A stretch of 37,586 nt of DNA, from the NCBI GenBank assembly GCA_045538195.1, contig JAZSRA010000049.1, positions 1 to 37,586 of the forward strand, written 5' to 3'. Position 1 is the first letter of the stretch, and each line of letters starts with the position of its first letter. A program made the position numbers and the translations under genes. Source of the stretch: SVTX01 sp045538195. GTDB taxonomy: Bacteria; Bacillota; Clostridia; Oscillospirales; CAG-272. A model generated the notes under the pieces. That model did no database searches. It was not told the origin of the DNA and saw nothing but the letters and a program-made list of their open reading frames with translations. Below, piece by piece: positions 7,471 to 16,187 of the stretch.

Positions 7471-8655
7471 ATGTTTAAGAAAAAAGAATGTGTAGCTATG
7501 CTGCTCGCAGGAGGTCAGGGATCGCGTCTTTACGCGCTGACCACCAAAACCGCAAAACCCGCAGTACCCTTTGGAGGAAAGTACAGGATCATCGACTTCA
7601 CCCTATCTAACTGTATCAACTCCGGCATCGACACCGTCGGTGTGCTTACCCAATATCAACCCCTCGTACTCAACGAATACATCGGTAACGGACAGCCCTG
7701 GGACCTTGACCGCATCTGGGGCGGCGTTAAGATCCTTCCCCCTTATCAGGGACAGAAGGGCGGCGACTGGTACAAGGGAACCGCTAATGCAATCTATCAA
7801 AATTTAGCGTTCATCAACAGATATGACACCGAATACGTTCTTATCCTTTCGGGCGACCATATTTATAAGATGGACTACGCAAAGATGCTCAAATACCACA
7901 AAGAGAAGGGCGCTGACTGTACTATCGCGGTCATCGACGTTCCGATCGAGGAGGCAAGCCGCTTTGGTATCATGAGTACCAATGAGGACGGCTCTATCTA
8001 CAAGTTCTCCGAAAAGCCCAAGAACCCCGACAGCACAAACGCATCTATGGGTATCTATATCTTCACCAAGGATAAGCTTCAGAAGTACCTTGAGGAGGAC
8101 GAGGCAACCGAAGGCTCGGCTAATGACTTCGGTAAGAACATAATACCCAATATGCTCGCGGCAGGCGAGAAGATGTTTGCTTATCCCTTTGAGGGATATT
8201 GGAAGGATGTCGGAACTATCTCGTCTCTCTGGGAAGCGAATATGGATCTTCTCGGAAGTGAGCCTGTTCTTGATCTCGGCGATCACAACTTCCGCATCTA
8301 TTCGAGAAATCAGTCGGGCGGACCTCAGTTCATTGGCGAGAACGCAAAGGTAGTCAACTGCTACATCACCGACGGCTGTGAAATTTACGGAACCGTCAAA
8401 AACAGCGTGCTTGGCGCGGGTGTAAAGGTCATGCCGGGTGCCTACGTTAAGGATTGCGTTCTTATGGGCGATACCGTCATTGAGTCGGGCGCGACTGTCA
8501 ATTATTCAATCATCGACACGGGCGTTACCGTCGGCGTAGGCTCGATCATTGGTGAGGCTCGCGATACAGCGAAGGGAATTACCGTGATCGGCGAGGATAT
8601 TGAGATTCCCAACGGAAGTGTCATCGCCGCAGGCGAGATCATTTCCGAGCTTTGA
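7471..8655 (+). CDS. glgC: Glucose-1-phosphate adenylyltransferase, catalytic subunit
   Basis: This 394-aa protein makes ADP-glucose from glucose-1-phosphate and ATP, the committed step of glycogen synthesis. The nucleotidyltransferase signature AGGQGSRL with downstream KPAVPFGGKYRIIDF sits at the N-terminus. The SGDHIYKMDY motif carries the catalytic aspartate. FSEKPK and the GYWKDVGT loop match the sugar-phosphate site. A left-handed beta-helix of hexapeptide repeats fills the last ~110 residues. Length is normal. A GAGGAG ribosome site precedes the ATG. glgD begins 18 bases downstream, so the two are surely cotranscribed and, as in other Firmicutes, probably form a GlgC/GlgD hetero-oligomer. 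Confidence 0.97.
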   Translation: MFKKKECVAMLLAGGQGSRLYALTTKTAKPAVPFGGKYRIIDFTLSNCINSGIDTVGVLTQYQPLVLNEYIGNGQPWDLDRIWGGVKILPPYQGQKGGDWYKGTANAIYQNLAFINRYDTEYVLILSGDHIYKMDYAKMLKYHKEKGADCTIAVIDVPIEEASRFGIMSTNEDGSIYKFSEKPKNPDSTNASMGIYIFTKDKLQKYLEEDEATEGSANDFGKNIIPNMLAAGEKMFAYPFEGYWKDVGTISSLWEANMDLLGSEPVLDLGDHNFRIYSRNQSGGPQFIGENAKVVNCYITDGCEIYGTVKNSVLGAGVKVMPGAYVKDCVLMGDTVIESGATVNYSIIDTGVTVGVGSIIGEARDTAKGITVIGEDIEIPNGSVIAAGEIISEL

Positions 8656-8673
8656 TAAGGAGGGCAGAGAATT

Positions 8674-9804
8674 ATGACAGCAGTAGGATTGATTTTTTCC
8701 AATATTCATGATACAAGTATTCCCGAGCTTACAAGAATGAGAACTATCGGTTCTGTACCTTTCGGCGGCAGATACCGTCTTATAGACTTTGCTCTTTCCA
8801 GCATGGTCAATTCGGGTATCTCCAAGATCGGTATCGTAACCCACAACAATTACCAGTCACTTCTCGACCACCTTGGTAACGGTAAGGACTGGGATCTGGC
8901 GAGAAGAAGCGGAGGTATCAAGATCCTTCCTCCTTTCATCTCCAGCTTTGACAACGCGGCGGCGAACAAGTTCTATACCTCCCGCCTTGAAGCTCTTATG
9001 GGTACGGTCAATTTCCTCTCCCGTTGCAACGAGGATTACATCGTTATGTCGGATTGCGACGTTATATGCAATATCGACCTCGACGCAGTTATCGCAAAGC
9101 ACGCCGAGACCGGTGCTGACATCACGTTTGTTACCAAGGTCGGCGAGCTGACGGGTGTTGGTAAAGATGAACAGTTGACCCTTATCAAGGCAGACGAAAA
9201 TTGCAACGTAACCGACGTTATCAGCGACAAGTACAATGACGAGTACCAGCTCTACATTAACATTATGGTAATGAAGAGACAGTATCTCTTGAACGTGATC
9301 GAGAATGCTATCTCGCACGGACACTATTCTTTCCTTCACGATATAATCATGCCGAGCGTGGGTAAGGCAAAGTATATGGTATACAATTACGACGGATTTT
9401 ACGCTCACATCGGCTCTATGGAGGGCTACTTTGAGTGTTCTATGAAGTTGCTTGAAAATGACGCTCGCGAAAGACTTTTCGGTATCAAGAACCGTCCCGT
9501 ATTGACCAAGGTCCGCAACTCCGCACCCACAAGATACTGTGAGGGAGCAAAGGTTACTAACTCCGTTGTAGCAGAGGGATGCGTTATCGAGGGTGTAGTC
9601 GAAAATTCGATAATATTCCGCGGAGTTAAGGTTGGAAAGGGAGCTGTGGTCAAGAATTCTATCCTTTTCCAGGATACTTACGTTTGCCAGAATGCAAGCC
9701 TCAACTGCGTGATTACCGATAAGAACGTTATCATCAAGGACGGAAGAACACTCTCCGGTCATGAGACGATGCCTTTCTATATTGGTAAGAATATGAGCGT
9801 TTAA
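8674..9804 (+). CDS. glgD: ADP-glucose pyrophosphorylase regulatory subunit GlgD
   Basis: This 376-aa paralogue of GlgC keeps the fold (RTIGSVPFGGRYRLIDFALS, HLGNGKDWDL, C-terminal beta-helix hexapeptides). It lacks the catalytic GGQGxRL loop: the N-terminus reads VGLIFSNIHDTSIPELTRMR. The aspartate motif is altered to MSDCDVICN. In Firmicutes such proteins are non-catalytic partners that raise GlgC activity; that role is known from the family and not visible here. AAGGAGG precedes the ATG. The 196-base gap after it is occupied by hairpin array A. Confidence 0.95.
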   Translation: MTAVGLIFSNIHDTSIPELTRMRTIGSVPFGGRYRLIDFALSSMVNSGISKIGIVTHNNYQSLLDHLGNGKDWDLARRSGGIKILPPFISSFDNAAANKFYTSRLEALMGTVNFLSRCNEDYIVMSDCDVICNIDLDAVIAKHAETGADITFVTKVGELTGVGKDEQLTLIKADENCNVTDVISDKYNDEYQLYINIMVMKRQYLLNVIENAISHGHYSFLHDIIMPSVGKAKYMVYNYDGFYAHIGSMEGYFECSMKLLENDARERLFGIKNRPVLTKVRNSAPTRYCEGAKVTNSVVAEGCVIEGVVENSIIFRGVKVGKGAVVKNSILFQDTYVCQNASLNCVITDKNVIIKDGRTLSGHETMPFYIGKNMSV

Positions 9805-9819
9805 GACCGGCGAAAAGCC

Positions 9820-9975
9820 TTCGGCAGTGAAATGTTTCGCAGGGCGAAACGTGAAATGCTTGCTTTGCAAGCGTGAAATTCGCCTTTAGCGTTGTATTTT
9901 TTGCTTTTTGCGGCGATGCCTTGCTAAAGGCGAGTTAAGGAAGAAAATCGCCTTGCGATTTTCAAATTTATTAAA
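9820..9975 (+). repeat. Hairpin array A (GTGAAAT linker) between glgD and glgA
   Basis: Short palindromes are separated by identical GTGAAAT linkers at 9827-9833, 9851-9857 and 9873-9879. The hairpins are GTTTCGC-AGG-GCGAAAC (9834-9850), GCTTGC-TTT-GCAAGC (9858-9872) and an 11-bp stem TCGCCTTTAGC/GCTAAAGGCGA (9880-9890/9923-9933) with a 32-base loop. After this come TTAAGGAAGAAAA (9935-9947) and a last hairpin GAAAATCGC-CTT-GCGATTTTC. There is no terminator T-tract after any of them. The mRNA is probably continuous, with these stems in the glgD-glgA junction. Confidence 0.85.
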
Positions 9976-10000
9976 TTGTCCAATTAAAAATGGAGTGTTT

Positions 10001-11443
10001 ATGAAAAAAATATTATTTGTAGGCGCTGAGGTCATGCCCTTTGCGGCAACAGGCGGTCTGGGAGACGTTATGGGTTCTCTCCCCGCAGCGATCAAGGCTA
10101 AAGAAAAGAATAACGTTGACGTAAGAGTCGTTCTGCCCCTTTACGCGGCGGTTAAGGACGAGTGGCGTGTGCAGATGAAGGACGAGGCGATATTTAACGT
10201 CTCGCTCTCTTGGAGAAACATCTATTGCGGCGTCAAGAGTCTCGTCAAGGACGGCGTAACTTACTATTTCATCGACAATGAATACTATTTCAAGCGCGGG
10301 GCGCTCTACGGCTTTTATGATGACGGCGAGAGATATGCCTATTTCTGCAAGGCAGTGCTTGAAATGTTGATCAAGCTTGATTTCTACCCAGACGTGATCC
10401 ATGCCAACGATTGGCAGTCGGCTCTCACCGTGGTATATCTCAACACCAAATATCGCTACGTTGAGGGACTTTCGAGTACCAAGAGCGTATTTACTATCCA
10501 TAATATCGAGTATCAGGGTAAGTATGATTTCTCGATACTTGGTGATGTGTTCGATATGGGTCCCGAGTACTACGCGCTTATGCGTTATGACGATTGTATT
10601 AATCTGATGAAGGCGGCGATCGAGTGCGCGGATATGGTCTCCACAGTCAGCGAGAGATATGCGGAGGAGATCAAAACTCCCGAGTATTCTCACGGACTTT
10701 ACCACGTGCTTTACCGCAATTCACAGAAGCTTAAGGGAATTCTCAACGGTATCGACTACGTTTATTACAATCCCGCCAAGGACGACGTGCTTTGCAAGAA
10801 CTATGACCGTCGAAACGTTGTTACGGGTAAGGCGGAGAACAAGATGGCTCTGCAGCGCGAGTACGGTCTCCCCGAGAGACCCGAAGTGCCTATGCTTGCC
10901 ATCATTTCGAGACTTGCGACCCACAAGGGACTTGACCTTGTTCGCGAGGTAGCAGGTAATATCGTAAGAAATAACGACGTGCAGTTCGTTATTCTCGGCA
11001 AGGGTGAAGGGCAGTATGAGGAGTTCTTCTCCCAGCTTGAAAGGGAATATCCCGACAAGGTCAAGACGCTTCTGACCTATGACCGCGACCTATCCAAGAA
11101 GATCTACGCCGCTTGCGACATCTTCGTGATGCCCTCAAAGAGCGAGCCTTGCGGTCTTTCGCAGATGATCGCTTCCCGCTACGGCGCAGTTCCCGTAGTT
11201 CGTGAGACGGGCGGACTGGCTGATTCCATCAAGGGATACTGGGTAGATAACGGCGAGATACGTGGTAACGGATTTACCTTTGCAAACTACTCAGCTTACG
11301 AGCTTGAGGACAGAATTAACGCCGCTCTCGCACTCTATGCCGACAAGGCACAGAATAAGAAGTTCGTATCCAAGATCATGGGAACAGACTTCTCCTGGAC
11401 CGTCTCGGCAGAGAAGTATATGGAAATGTTCAATTCGCTATAA
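10001..11443 (+). CDS. glgA: Glycogen synthase (GT5, ADP-glucose dependent)
   Basis: This 480-aa GT-B enzyme transfers glucose from ADP-glucose to the growing alpha-1,4 chain. The N-terminal loop reads FAATGGLGDV (residues 14-23), where the common KTGGL lysine (K15 in E. coli) is replaced by alanine. The second domain shows ISRLATHKGLDL, ILGKGEGQYEEFF and the donor-site motif MPSKSEPCGLSQMIASRYG with its conserved glutamate, then RETGGLADS. Start chosen at ATG 10001 (MKKILFVGAEVMPF, GGAG upstream); a longer in-frame extension runs into the hairpin array and is not credible. Length is normal for GlgA. Confidence 0.96.
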   Translation: MKKILFVGAEVMPFAATGGLGDVMGSLPAAIKAKEKNNVDVRVVLPLYAAVKDEWRVQMKDEAIFNVSLSWRNIYCGVKSLVKDGVTYYFIDNEYYFKRGALYGFYDDGERYAYFCKAVLEMLIKLDFYPDVIHANDWQSALTVVYLNTKYRYVEGLSSTKSVFTIHNIEYQGKYDFSILGDVFDMGPEYYALMRYDDCINLMKAAIECADMVSTVSERYAEEIKTPEYSHGLYHVLYRNSQKLKGILNGIDYVYYNPAKDDVLCKNYDRRNVVTGKAENKMALQREYGLPERPEVPMLAIISRLATHKGLDLVREVAGNIVRNNDVQFVILGKGEGQYEEFFSQLEREYPDKVKTLLTYDRDLSKKIYAACDIFVMPSKSEPCGLSQMIASRYGAVPVVRETGGLADSIKGYWVDNGEIRGNGFTFANYSAYELEDRINAALALYADKAQNKKFVSKIMGTDFSWTVSAEKYMEMFNSL

Positions 11444-11454
11444 GAATGTGTTTC

Positions 11455-11484
11455 GTGGAACCTTTCTTGCAAGAAAGGTTCCAC
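11455..11484. repeat. 30-bp perfect palindrome between glgA and glgP
   Basis: A perfect 15+15 palindrome with left arm GTGGAACCTTTCTTG starts 11 bases past the glgA stop codon. There is no T-tract, so it is not a standard terminator; it could slow 3' exonucleases or be a remnant of a repeat family. The CCTTTCTT...AAGAAAGG style resembles the hairpins flanking the large repeat. The rest of the 184-base gap (11485-11627) is A-rich and holds only the glgP ribosome site. Confidence 0.85.
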
Positions 11485-11627
11485 ACCTCCAAAAAACCTG
11501 CCAAAAAATAAATGAATTTTATGATGTTGTGATGTTGAAACACGCACAAAAGCGTATTTTGTCCATGTTTCTGCACCACAAGCAGACAAAACAAGCAAAT
11601 CTAAACCTCGAAAGGTATATAACGCAA

Positions 11628-14054
11628 ATGAACTACAAAAACATGACCCCACAAGAGATCAAAAACAACATTGAACTGAAGCTTTCCCGTTATTTTGGTT
11701 GCACTGCCGCAGATGCGTCCAATGACCAGATGTATAAGGCTGTCGCTATGACCGTTCGCGACATTCTCACCGAAAAGCGCGGCGAATTTAAAAAGGATGT
11801 TAACAAGAAAGGCGCAAAGCGCGTTTACTATATGTGTATGGAGTTCCTTCTCGGACGCTCCCTCAAAACCAACGTCTGCAACCTCGGTATGGATAAGTCA
11901 TACGCAGAGGCTCTCCGTGAGATGGGCTTTGAGCTTTCCGACCTCTACGAGTGCGAGCCTGATGCAGGACTTGGCAACGGAGGACTTGGAAGACTGGCGG
12001 CTTGCTTTATGGACTCTCTTTCCTCACTCGACTATCCCGCAGCAGGATTTTCGCTCTGCTATGAGTACGGTCTCTTCAAGCAGAAGATCGTTGACGGCAT
12101 GCAGGTCGAGCTTCCCGACGTATGGCTCCCCGGCGGTGACGTGTGGCTGGTTCCCAGAACCGACCGTACCTTTGTCGTCCGTTTCGGCGGTAGGGTAGTA
12201 GAGAAGTGGGAGAACAACCACATGACTATCATTTATGAGGACGCAGAGGAGCTTGAGGCTGTTCCTTACGATATGATGATCTCGGGCGGTGACAGCAAGG
12301 GCGTTAGCCGACTCCGTCTCTGGAAAGCAAGACAGATGCAGAATTTCAATATGGGTCTGTTCTCTCAGGGTCAGTATCAGAAGGCACTTGAGGACGGCAA
12401 CAACGCCGAGGCTCTTACTAAGGTGCTTTATCCCGCGGACAATCACACCGAGGGTAAGCTTCTCCGTCTCTCTCAGCAGTATTTCCTCTGCTCCGCGTCG
12501 GTGCAGAGCATTATCCGCGACCATATGGCAGTCTACGGCACTCTCGCTAACCTTGAGGACAAGGTTGCTATCCACATAAACGACACACATCCCGCACTCT
12601 GTGTTCCCGAGCTTATGAGAATACTCGTGGACGACTATTTCTACTCTTGGGAGGCTGCTTGGGAAAAGACTGTCAAGATCTGCTCCTACACCAACCACAC
12701 CGTTATGCCCGAGGCGCTTGAGACGTGGAATGAAGACTTGTTCCGCTTGAAGCTGCCCAGAATTTATACTATTGTAAAAGAGATCAATGAAAGATTCTGC
12801 CGCGACGCTTGGAACGCATTCCCCGGCAACTGGCAGAGAATTTCCAAGATGTGCATCGTAGGCTATGGAAGCGTCAGAATGGCGAACCTTTCTGTAGTCG
12901 GATCACACTCTGTCAACGGAGTTTCCAAGCTCCATTCCGACATCCTTACCGACACCATTTTCAAGGATTTCTATAAGATGTACCCCGAAAGATTCGATAA
13001 CGTTACCAACGGAATCGCGCACCGCCGCTGGCTCTGCTACTCTAATCCCGAGCTTGCAAGCCTGCTTGACGAGTGCATAGGCACGGGTTACAGACATAAT
13101 CCCGTAGAGCTTGCGGAGTTTGCGAAGTTTGCTGACGACAAGGCGGTTCTTGACCGTGTAAGAGCTATCAAGCACGACAACAAGATAGCTTTCGCTAACC
13201 ACTTGGCGGCAAAGACAGGCGTCAAGCTTGACACACACTCTCTCTTTGATATTCAGATCAAGAGACTTCACGAATACAAGAGACAGCTTCTCAACGTGCT
13301 GAATATTATCGGTCTTTACCTTGACCTTAAGGATAACCCCGACATGGACGTCCAGCCCAAGACCTTTATCTTCGGTGCGAAGGCTGCTCCCGGATATCAG
13401 ATGGCTAAGAGGATCATTCAGCTTATATGCATGATAAGCAAAGATATCGAGCAGAATCCCAAGATCCGCGAAAAGCTCAAGGTGGTATTCCTTGAGAACT
13501 ACGACGTCAGCACCGCTGAGATTCTTATCCCCTCGGCAGACGTTTCCGAGCAGATCTCCCTTGCGGGTAAAGAGGCGAGCGGAACGGGCTGTATGAAGCT
13601 TATGATCAACGGCGCTATTACCATCGGTACTCTTGACGGCGCTAACGTCGAGATGCTTGACGCCGTAGGCGAGGAGAATATGTATATCTTCGGTCTCAAG
13701 GCTGATGAGGTTGAAAGACTCTGGCTCCAGGGTTACAGAAGTGCGGATTTCTATGCTGGCAACGAAAGACTTCGCCGCATAATCACATTCCTGACTATCG
13801 GTTTCGCAGGCGAGAGCTTTGCGGATATTGCAACCTACCTGCTTACAGGACACGGCGTAGCAGATCCATATATGTGTCTTGCCGACTTCGAGTCCTACCG
13901 CAAGACCCACGAGGAAATGATAAAGGCATACTCAGACAGAGAGAGATGGACGAGAATGTCTCTGCTTAATACCTCTGCTGCAGGATTCTTTGCCGCAGAC
14001 AGATCTATCGATGAATATGCGGAGAAGTTCTGGAACCTGAAACCTGTTCATTGA
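11628..14054 (+). CDS. glgP: Glycogen/maltodextrin phosphorylase (GT35)
   Basis: This 808-aa PLP enzyme releases glucose-1-phosphate from glycogen or maltodextrin ends. EPDAGLGNGGLGRLAACFMDS is the family signature near the N-terminus. The PLP lysine is K657 in KEASGTGCMKLMINGA, followed by GTLDGANVEM. The start is ATG 11628 (MNYKNMTPQEIKNNI) with GAAAGG upstream; a 122-codon in-frame extension overlaps glgA and the palindrome and lacks family similarity. The last four codons form part of the left arm of a 16-bp hairpin (14042-14090). Together with GlgA it lets the locus both store and release glucose. Confidence 0.96.
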   Translation: MNYKNMTPQEIKNNIELKLSRYFGCTAADASNDQMYKAVAMTVRDILTEKRGEFKKDVNKKGAKRVYYMCMEFLLGRSLKTNVCNLGMDKSYAEALREMGFELSDLYECEPDAGLGNGGLGRLAACFMDSLSSLDYPAAGFSLCYEYGLFKQKIVDGMQVELPDVWLPGGDVWLVPRTDRTFVVRFGGRVVEKWENNHMTIIYEDAEELEAVPYDMMISGGDSKGVSRLRLWKARQMQNFNMGLFSQGQYQKALEDGNNAEALTKVLYPADNHTEGKLLRLSQQYFLCSASVQSIIRDHMAVYGTLANLEDKVAIHINDTHPALCVPELMRILVDDYFYSWEAAWEKTVKICSYTNHTVMPEALETWNEDLFRLKLPRIYTIVKEINERFCRDAWNAFPGNWQRISKMCIVGYGSVRMANLSVVGSHSVNGVSKLHSDILTDTIFKDFYKMYPERFDNVTNGIAHRRWLCYSNPELASLLDECIGTGYRHNPVELAEFAKFADDKAVLDRVRAIKHDNKIAFANHLAAKTGVKLDTHSLFDIQIKRLHEYKRQLLNVLNIIGLYLDLKDNPDMDVQPKTFIFGAKAAPGYQMAKRIIQLICMISKDIEQNPKIREKLKVVFLENYDVSTAEILIPSADVSEQISLAGKEASGTGCMKLMINGAITIGTLDGANVEMLDAVGEENMYIFGLKADEVERLWLQGYRSADFYAGNERLRRIITFLTIGFAGESFADIATYLLTGHGVADPYMCLADFESYRKTHEEMIKAYSDRERWTRMSLLNTSAAGFFAADRSIDEYAEKFWNLKPVH

Positions 14055-14217
14055 GAGTGAACAGTGCCTGTTCGCTCTCAATGAACAGGTAGTGAAACAT
14101 GAGCGTTTGCTTTGGCAAACGCTCATGTGAAATACGCCTTTGGCGTATGAAATCCACCTGCGGTGGGTGAAATCCGTACTTTGCACGGATTAAGGAAGAA
14201 AACCGTTTTTCGGTTTT
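14042..14217 (+). repeat. Hairpin array B (GTGAAAT linker) between glgP and the GH13 gene
   Basis: It opens with a 16-bp perfect stem (ACCTGTTCATTGAGAG at 14042-14057 against 14075-14090) that includes the glgP stop codon. Then come linkers and hairpins: GTGAAAC (14092-14098); a 13-bp stem CATGAGCGTTTGC/GCAAACGCTCATG (14098-14127); GTGAAAT (14127-14133); TACGCC-TTT-GGCGTA; TGAAAT (14148-14153); CCACC-TGC-GGTGG; GTGAAAT (14167-14173); CCGT...ACGG; TTAAGGAAGAAAA (14190-14202); and AAAACCG...CGGTTTT. Layout and tail match array A, but the stems differ in sequence. Confidence 0.88.
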
Positions 14218-14244
14218 CAATTTTCAAATCAAAAGGTTAATTGT

Positions 14245-16185
14245 ATGCTCCCGAGACTTTACTTTGAAAATGACCACGCCTGCGACGTACAGATCCACAA
14301 GTTCGCGGGCAACGAGGATGTTTCCCATTTGGGCGCTCTGCCTTGTGGGACGGTTATTAATATTGAACTTACTGTCTCCCGCCGCCTGGGTGCGTCGGGA
14401 GCGGTTTTGCGTCTCTGTCGCGACGGCGAGAGGGATATAGACACCCCTCTTGATTTTTGCCGCTCCGACAATACTCACGACGTTTACTGCATTTCTCTCG
14501 ACACTGCCGAGCTTTGCGGAGATGCGGGAGAGGGGCTTTTCTATTACGAATTTTTGCTTCTGCGAGGCAATCATACCCTTTTCACAGATACGTACAACAA
14601 TAAGGACTTTTACCTTGAGGAAAAGCCGGGGTTCCGTTTCCGTCTTTTGGTCTACGAGAAGGATTTTGCAACCCCCGAGTCGTTTGGCCGCGGAGTAATG
14701 TACCAGATATTTACCGACAGATTTTTTAAGGGAGAAAGTGATAGGGCGAAAAACCTCACCGTCCGCGAGGACGCTATTCTCAACCGTGACTGGGAAAACG
14801 GTATCCCTCAATATGCCGCATATCCGGGCGCACCCCTTGAAAACAATATGTTTTTCGGAGGAAATCTCTGGGGTGTTATCGAGAAGCTCGACTATCTCGA
14901 ATCTCTCGGCGTGACCTATATCTATCTCTGCCCAATCTTTGAGGCATATTCTAACCACAAATACGACACGGCGAATTACGAGAAGGTTGACGGGATGTTC
15001 GGCGGCGACGAGGCGCTGGACGAGCTTATCGCAAAGGCTAGAGAGCGGGGCATCGGCATCATCCTTGACGGTGTTTTCAACCACACGGGTGACGACAGTA
15101 TTTATTTCAACAAATACGGTAAGCAGGGTAGCGGCGGAGCTTATCTTGACCCTGCATCTCCTTATCGCTCGTGGTATCACTTCAAGAATTATCCGAATGA
15201 CTACGAATCCTGGTGGGGAATAGACATTCTCCCCAAATTAAATCACGAAAGTGAAGCCTGCCGTCGCTATTTTACGGGCGAGGGCGGCATAATTCAAAAA
15301 TATATAGACCGTGGTATCGCAGGTTGGCGTCTTGACGTTGCCGACGAGCTTTGCGACGAGTTTTTGGACGAACTTCGCGTCTCGGCAAAGAAAGCAAGCG
15401 ACGGACAAGCGGTCATTATCGGCGAGGTGTGGGAAAACGCCGCCGACAAGGTGGCTTACGGAAAACGCCGCCGCTATTTCAGAGGAAAACAGCTTGACAG
15501 CGTTATGAACTATCCTCTGAAAAACGCTATCGTCTATTTCTGTATGTGGGGCGACGGCGAGACTCTTTACAATACGCTTACAGAGATATATTCGTCTTAC
15601 CCTACTTGTGTTTCTCACAAGCTGATGAATCTTCTCGGCACTCACGACACAGAGCGAATTTTGACGGTGCTTGGCCGCGACGAGGATGACGAGTTCCTTG
15701 AAAACTCTCAAAAGGCAAAGAAAAGGCTGACGAAAAGTCAGAGAGCGCATGGAGTAGAGATGCTGAAGATCGCGGCGGCGCTTCAGTTCACCGCATACGG
15801 CATCCCATCGCTCTACTACGGAGACGAGATCGGACTTGAGGGCTACGGAGACCCATTCTGCCGTATGCCTATGCCTTGGCATCTTGTGGGTGAGGGCTGG
15901 AGAACAGAACTGCTTGAGTTTTACCGTACACTCGGTAGGATAAGAAAATATGAAAAGGCGTTTGACGGCGGAGATTTTTACGTTGTCAAGCACACAGAGA
16001 ATGCTATCGTTTTCGTCCGCGAGAAGGACGAGAGCCGAGTCATAGTCGCCGCTAACCGCGGAGGCGAGTTTAGCTTTGCCATTCCCGAAAATTCGCGCTA
16101 CGTCGACCTTATCAGCGGCAAGGAATTTGTGAGCAAAGTTACGGTGAGACCCGATAGCGTTTTGATAATGAAGGAATTTTTATAA
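14245..16185 (+). CDS. Cytoplasmic GH13 alpha-glycosidase (neopullulanase/maltodextrin hydrolase-like)
   Basis: This 646-aa alpha-amylase-family enzyme has no signal peptide, so it acts inside the cell. Residues ~1-145 look like a beta-sandwich N-domain of the CBM34/neopullulanase kind. The catalytic barrel starts at GVMYQIFTDRFF. Conserved regions: DGVFNHTGDD (region I), nucleophile D364 in GWRLDVADEL, acid/base E394 in GEVWENA, and D468 in LLGTHDTERI. The last ~80 residues form a C-domain. Its place after glgP suggests trimming or debranching of glycogen-derived dextrins. The exact specificity (neopullulanase, cyclomaltodextrinase, alpha-glucosidase) cannot be set from sequence. AAAGG precedes the start; the next gene starts 2 bases after its stop. 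Confidence 0.88.
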   Translation: MLPRLYFENDHACDVQIHKFAGNEDVSHLGALPCGTVINIELTVSRRLGASGAVLRLCRDGERDIDTPLDFCRSDNTHDVYCISLDTAELCGDAGEGLFYYEFLLLRGNHTLFTDTYNNKDFYLEEKPGFRFRLLVYEKDFATPESFGRGVMYQIFTDRFFKGESDRAKNLTVREDAILNRDWENGIPQYAAYPGAPLENNMFFGGNLWGVIEKLDYLESLGVTYIYLCPIFEAYSNHKYDTANYEKVDGMFGGDEALDELIAKARERGIGIILDGVFNHTGDDSIYFNKYGKQGSGGAYLDPASPYRSWYHFKNYPNDYESWWGIDILPKLNHESEACRRYFTGEGGIIQKYIDRGIAGWRLDVADELCDEFLDELRVSAKKASDGQAVIIGEVWENAADKVAYGKRRRYFRGKQLDSVMNYPLKNAIVYFCMWGDGETLYNTLTEIYSSYPTCVSHKLMNLLGTHDTERILTVLGRDEDDEFLENSQKAKKRLTKSQRAHGVEMLKIAAALQFTAYGIPSLYYGDEIGLEGYGDPFCRMPMPWHLVGEGWRTELLEFYRTLGRIRKYEKAFDGGDFYVVKHTENAIVFVREKDESRVIVAANRGGEFSFAIPENSRYVDLISGKEFVSKVTVRPDSVLIMKEFL

Positions 16186-16187
16186 TA

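Noticed and set aside
8857..9870. 337-codon minus-strand open frame opposite glgD
   Set aside because: It lies wholly antisense to a clear GlgD gene, has no ribosome site and no recognisable family; it follows from codon bias of the real gene.
11262..11627. Extended N-terminus for glycogen phosphorylase
   Set aside because: The in-frame extension overlaps glgA and a palindrome, and family similarity begins just after ATG 11628.
12903..13910. 335-codon minus-strand open frame opposite glgP
   Set aside because: Antisense shadow of GlgP, which has full family motifs through this stretch.
14224..15180. 318-codon minus-strand open frame opposite the GH13 gene
   Set aside because: Antisense shadow of the GH13 catalytic domain; no start signal or family match.
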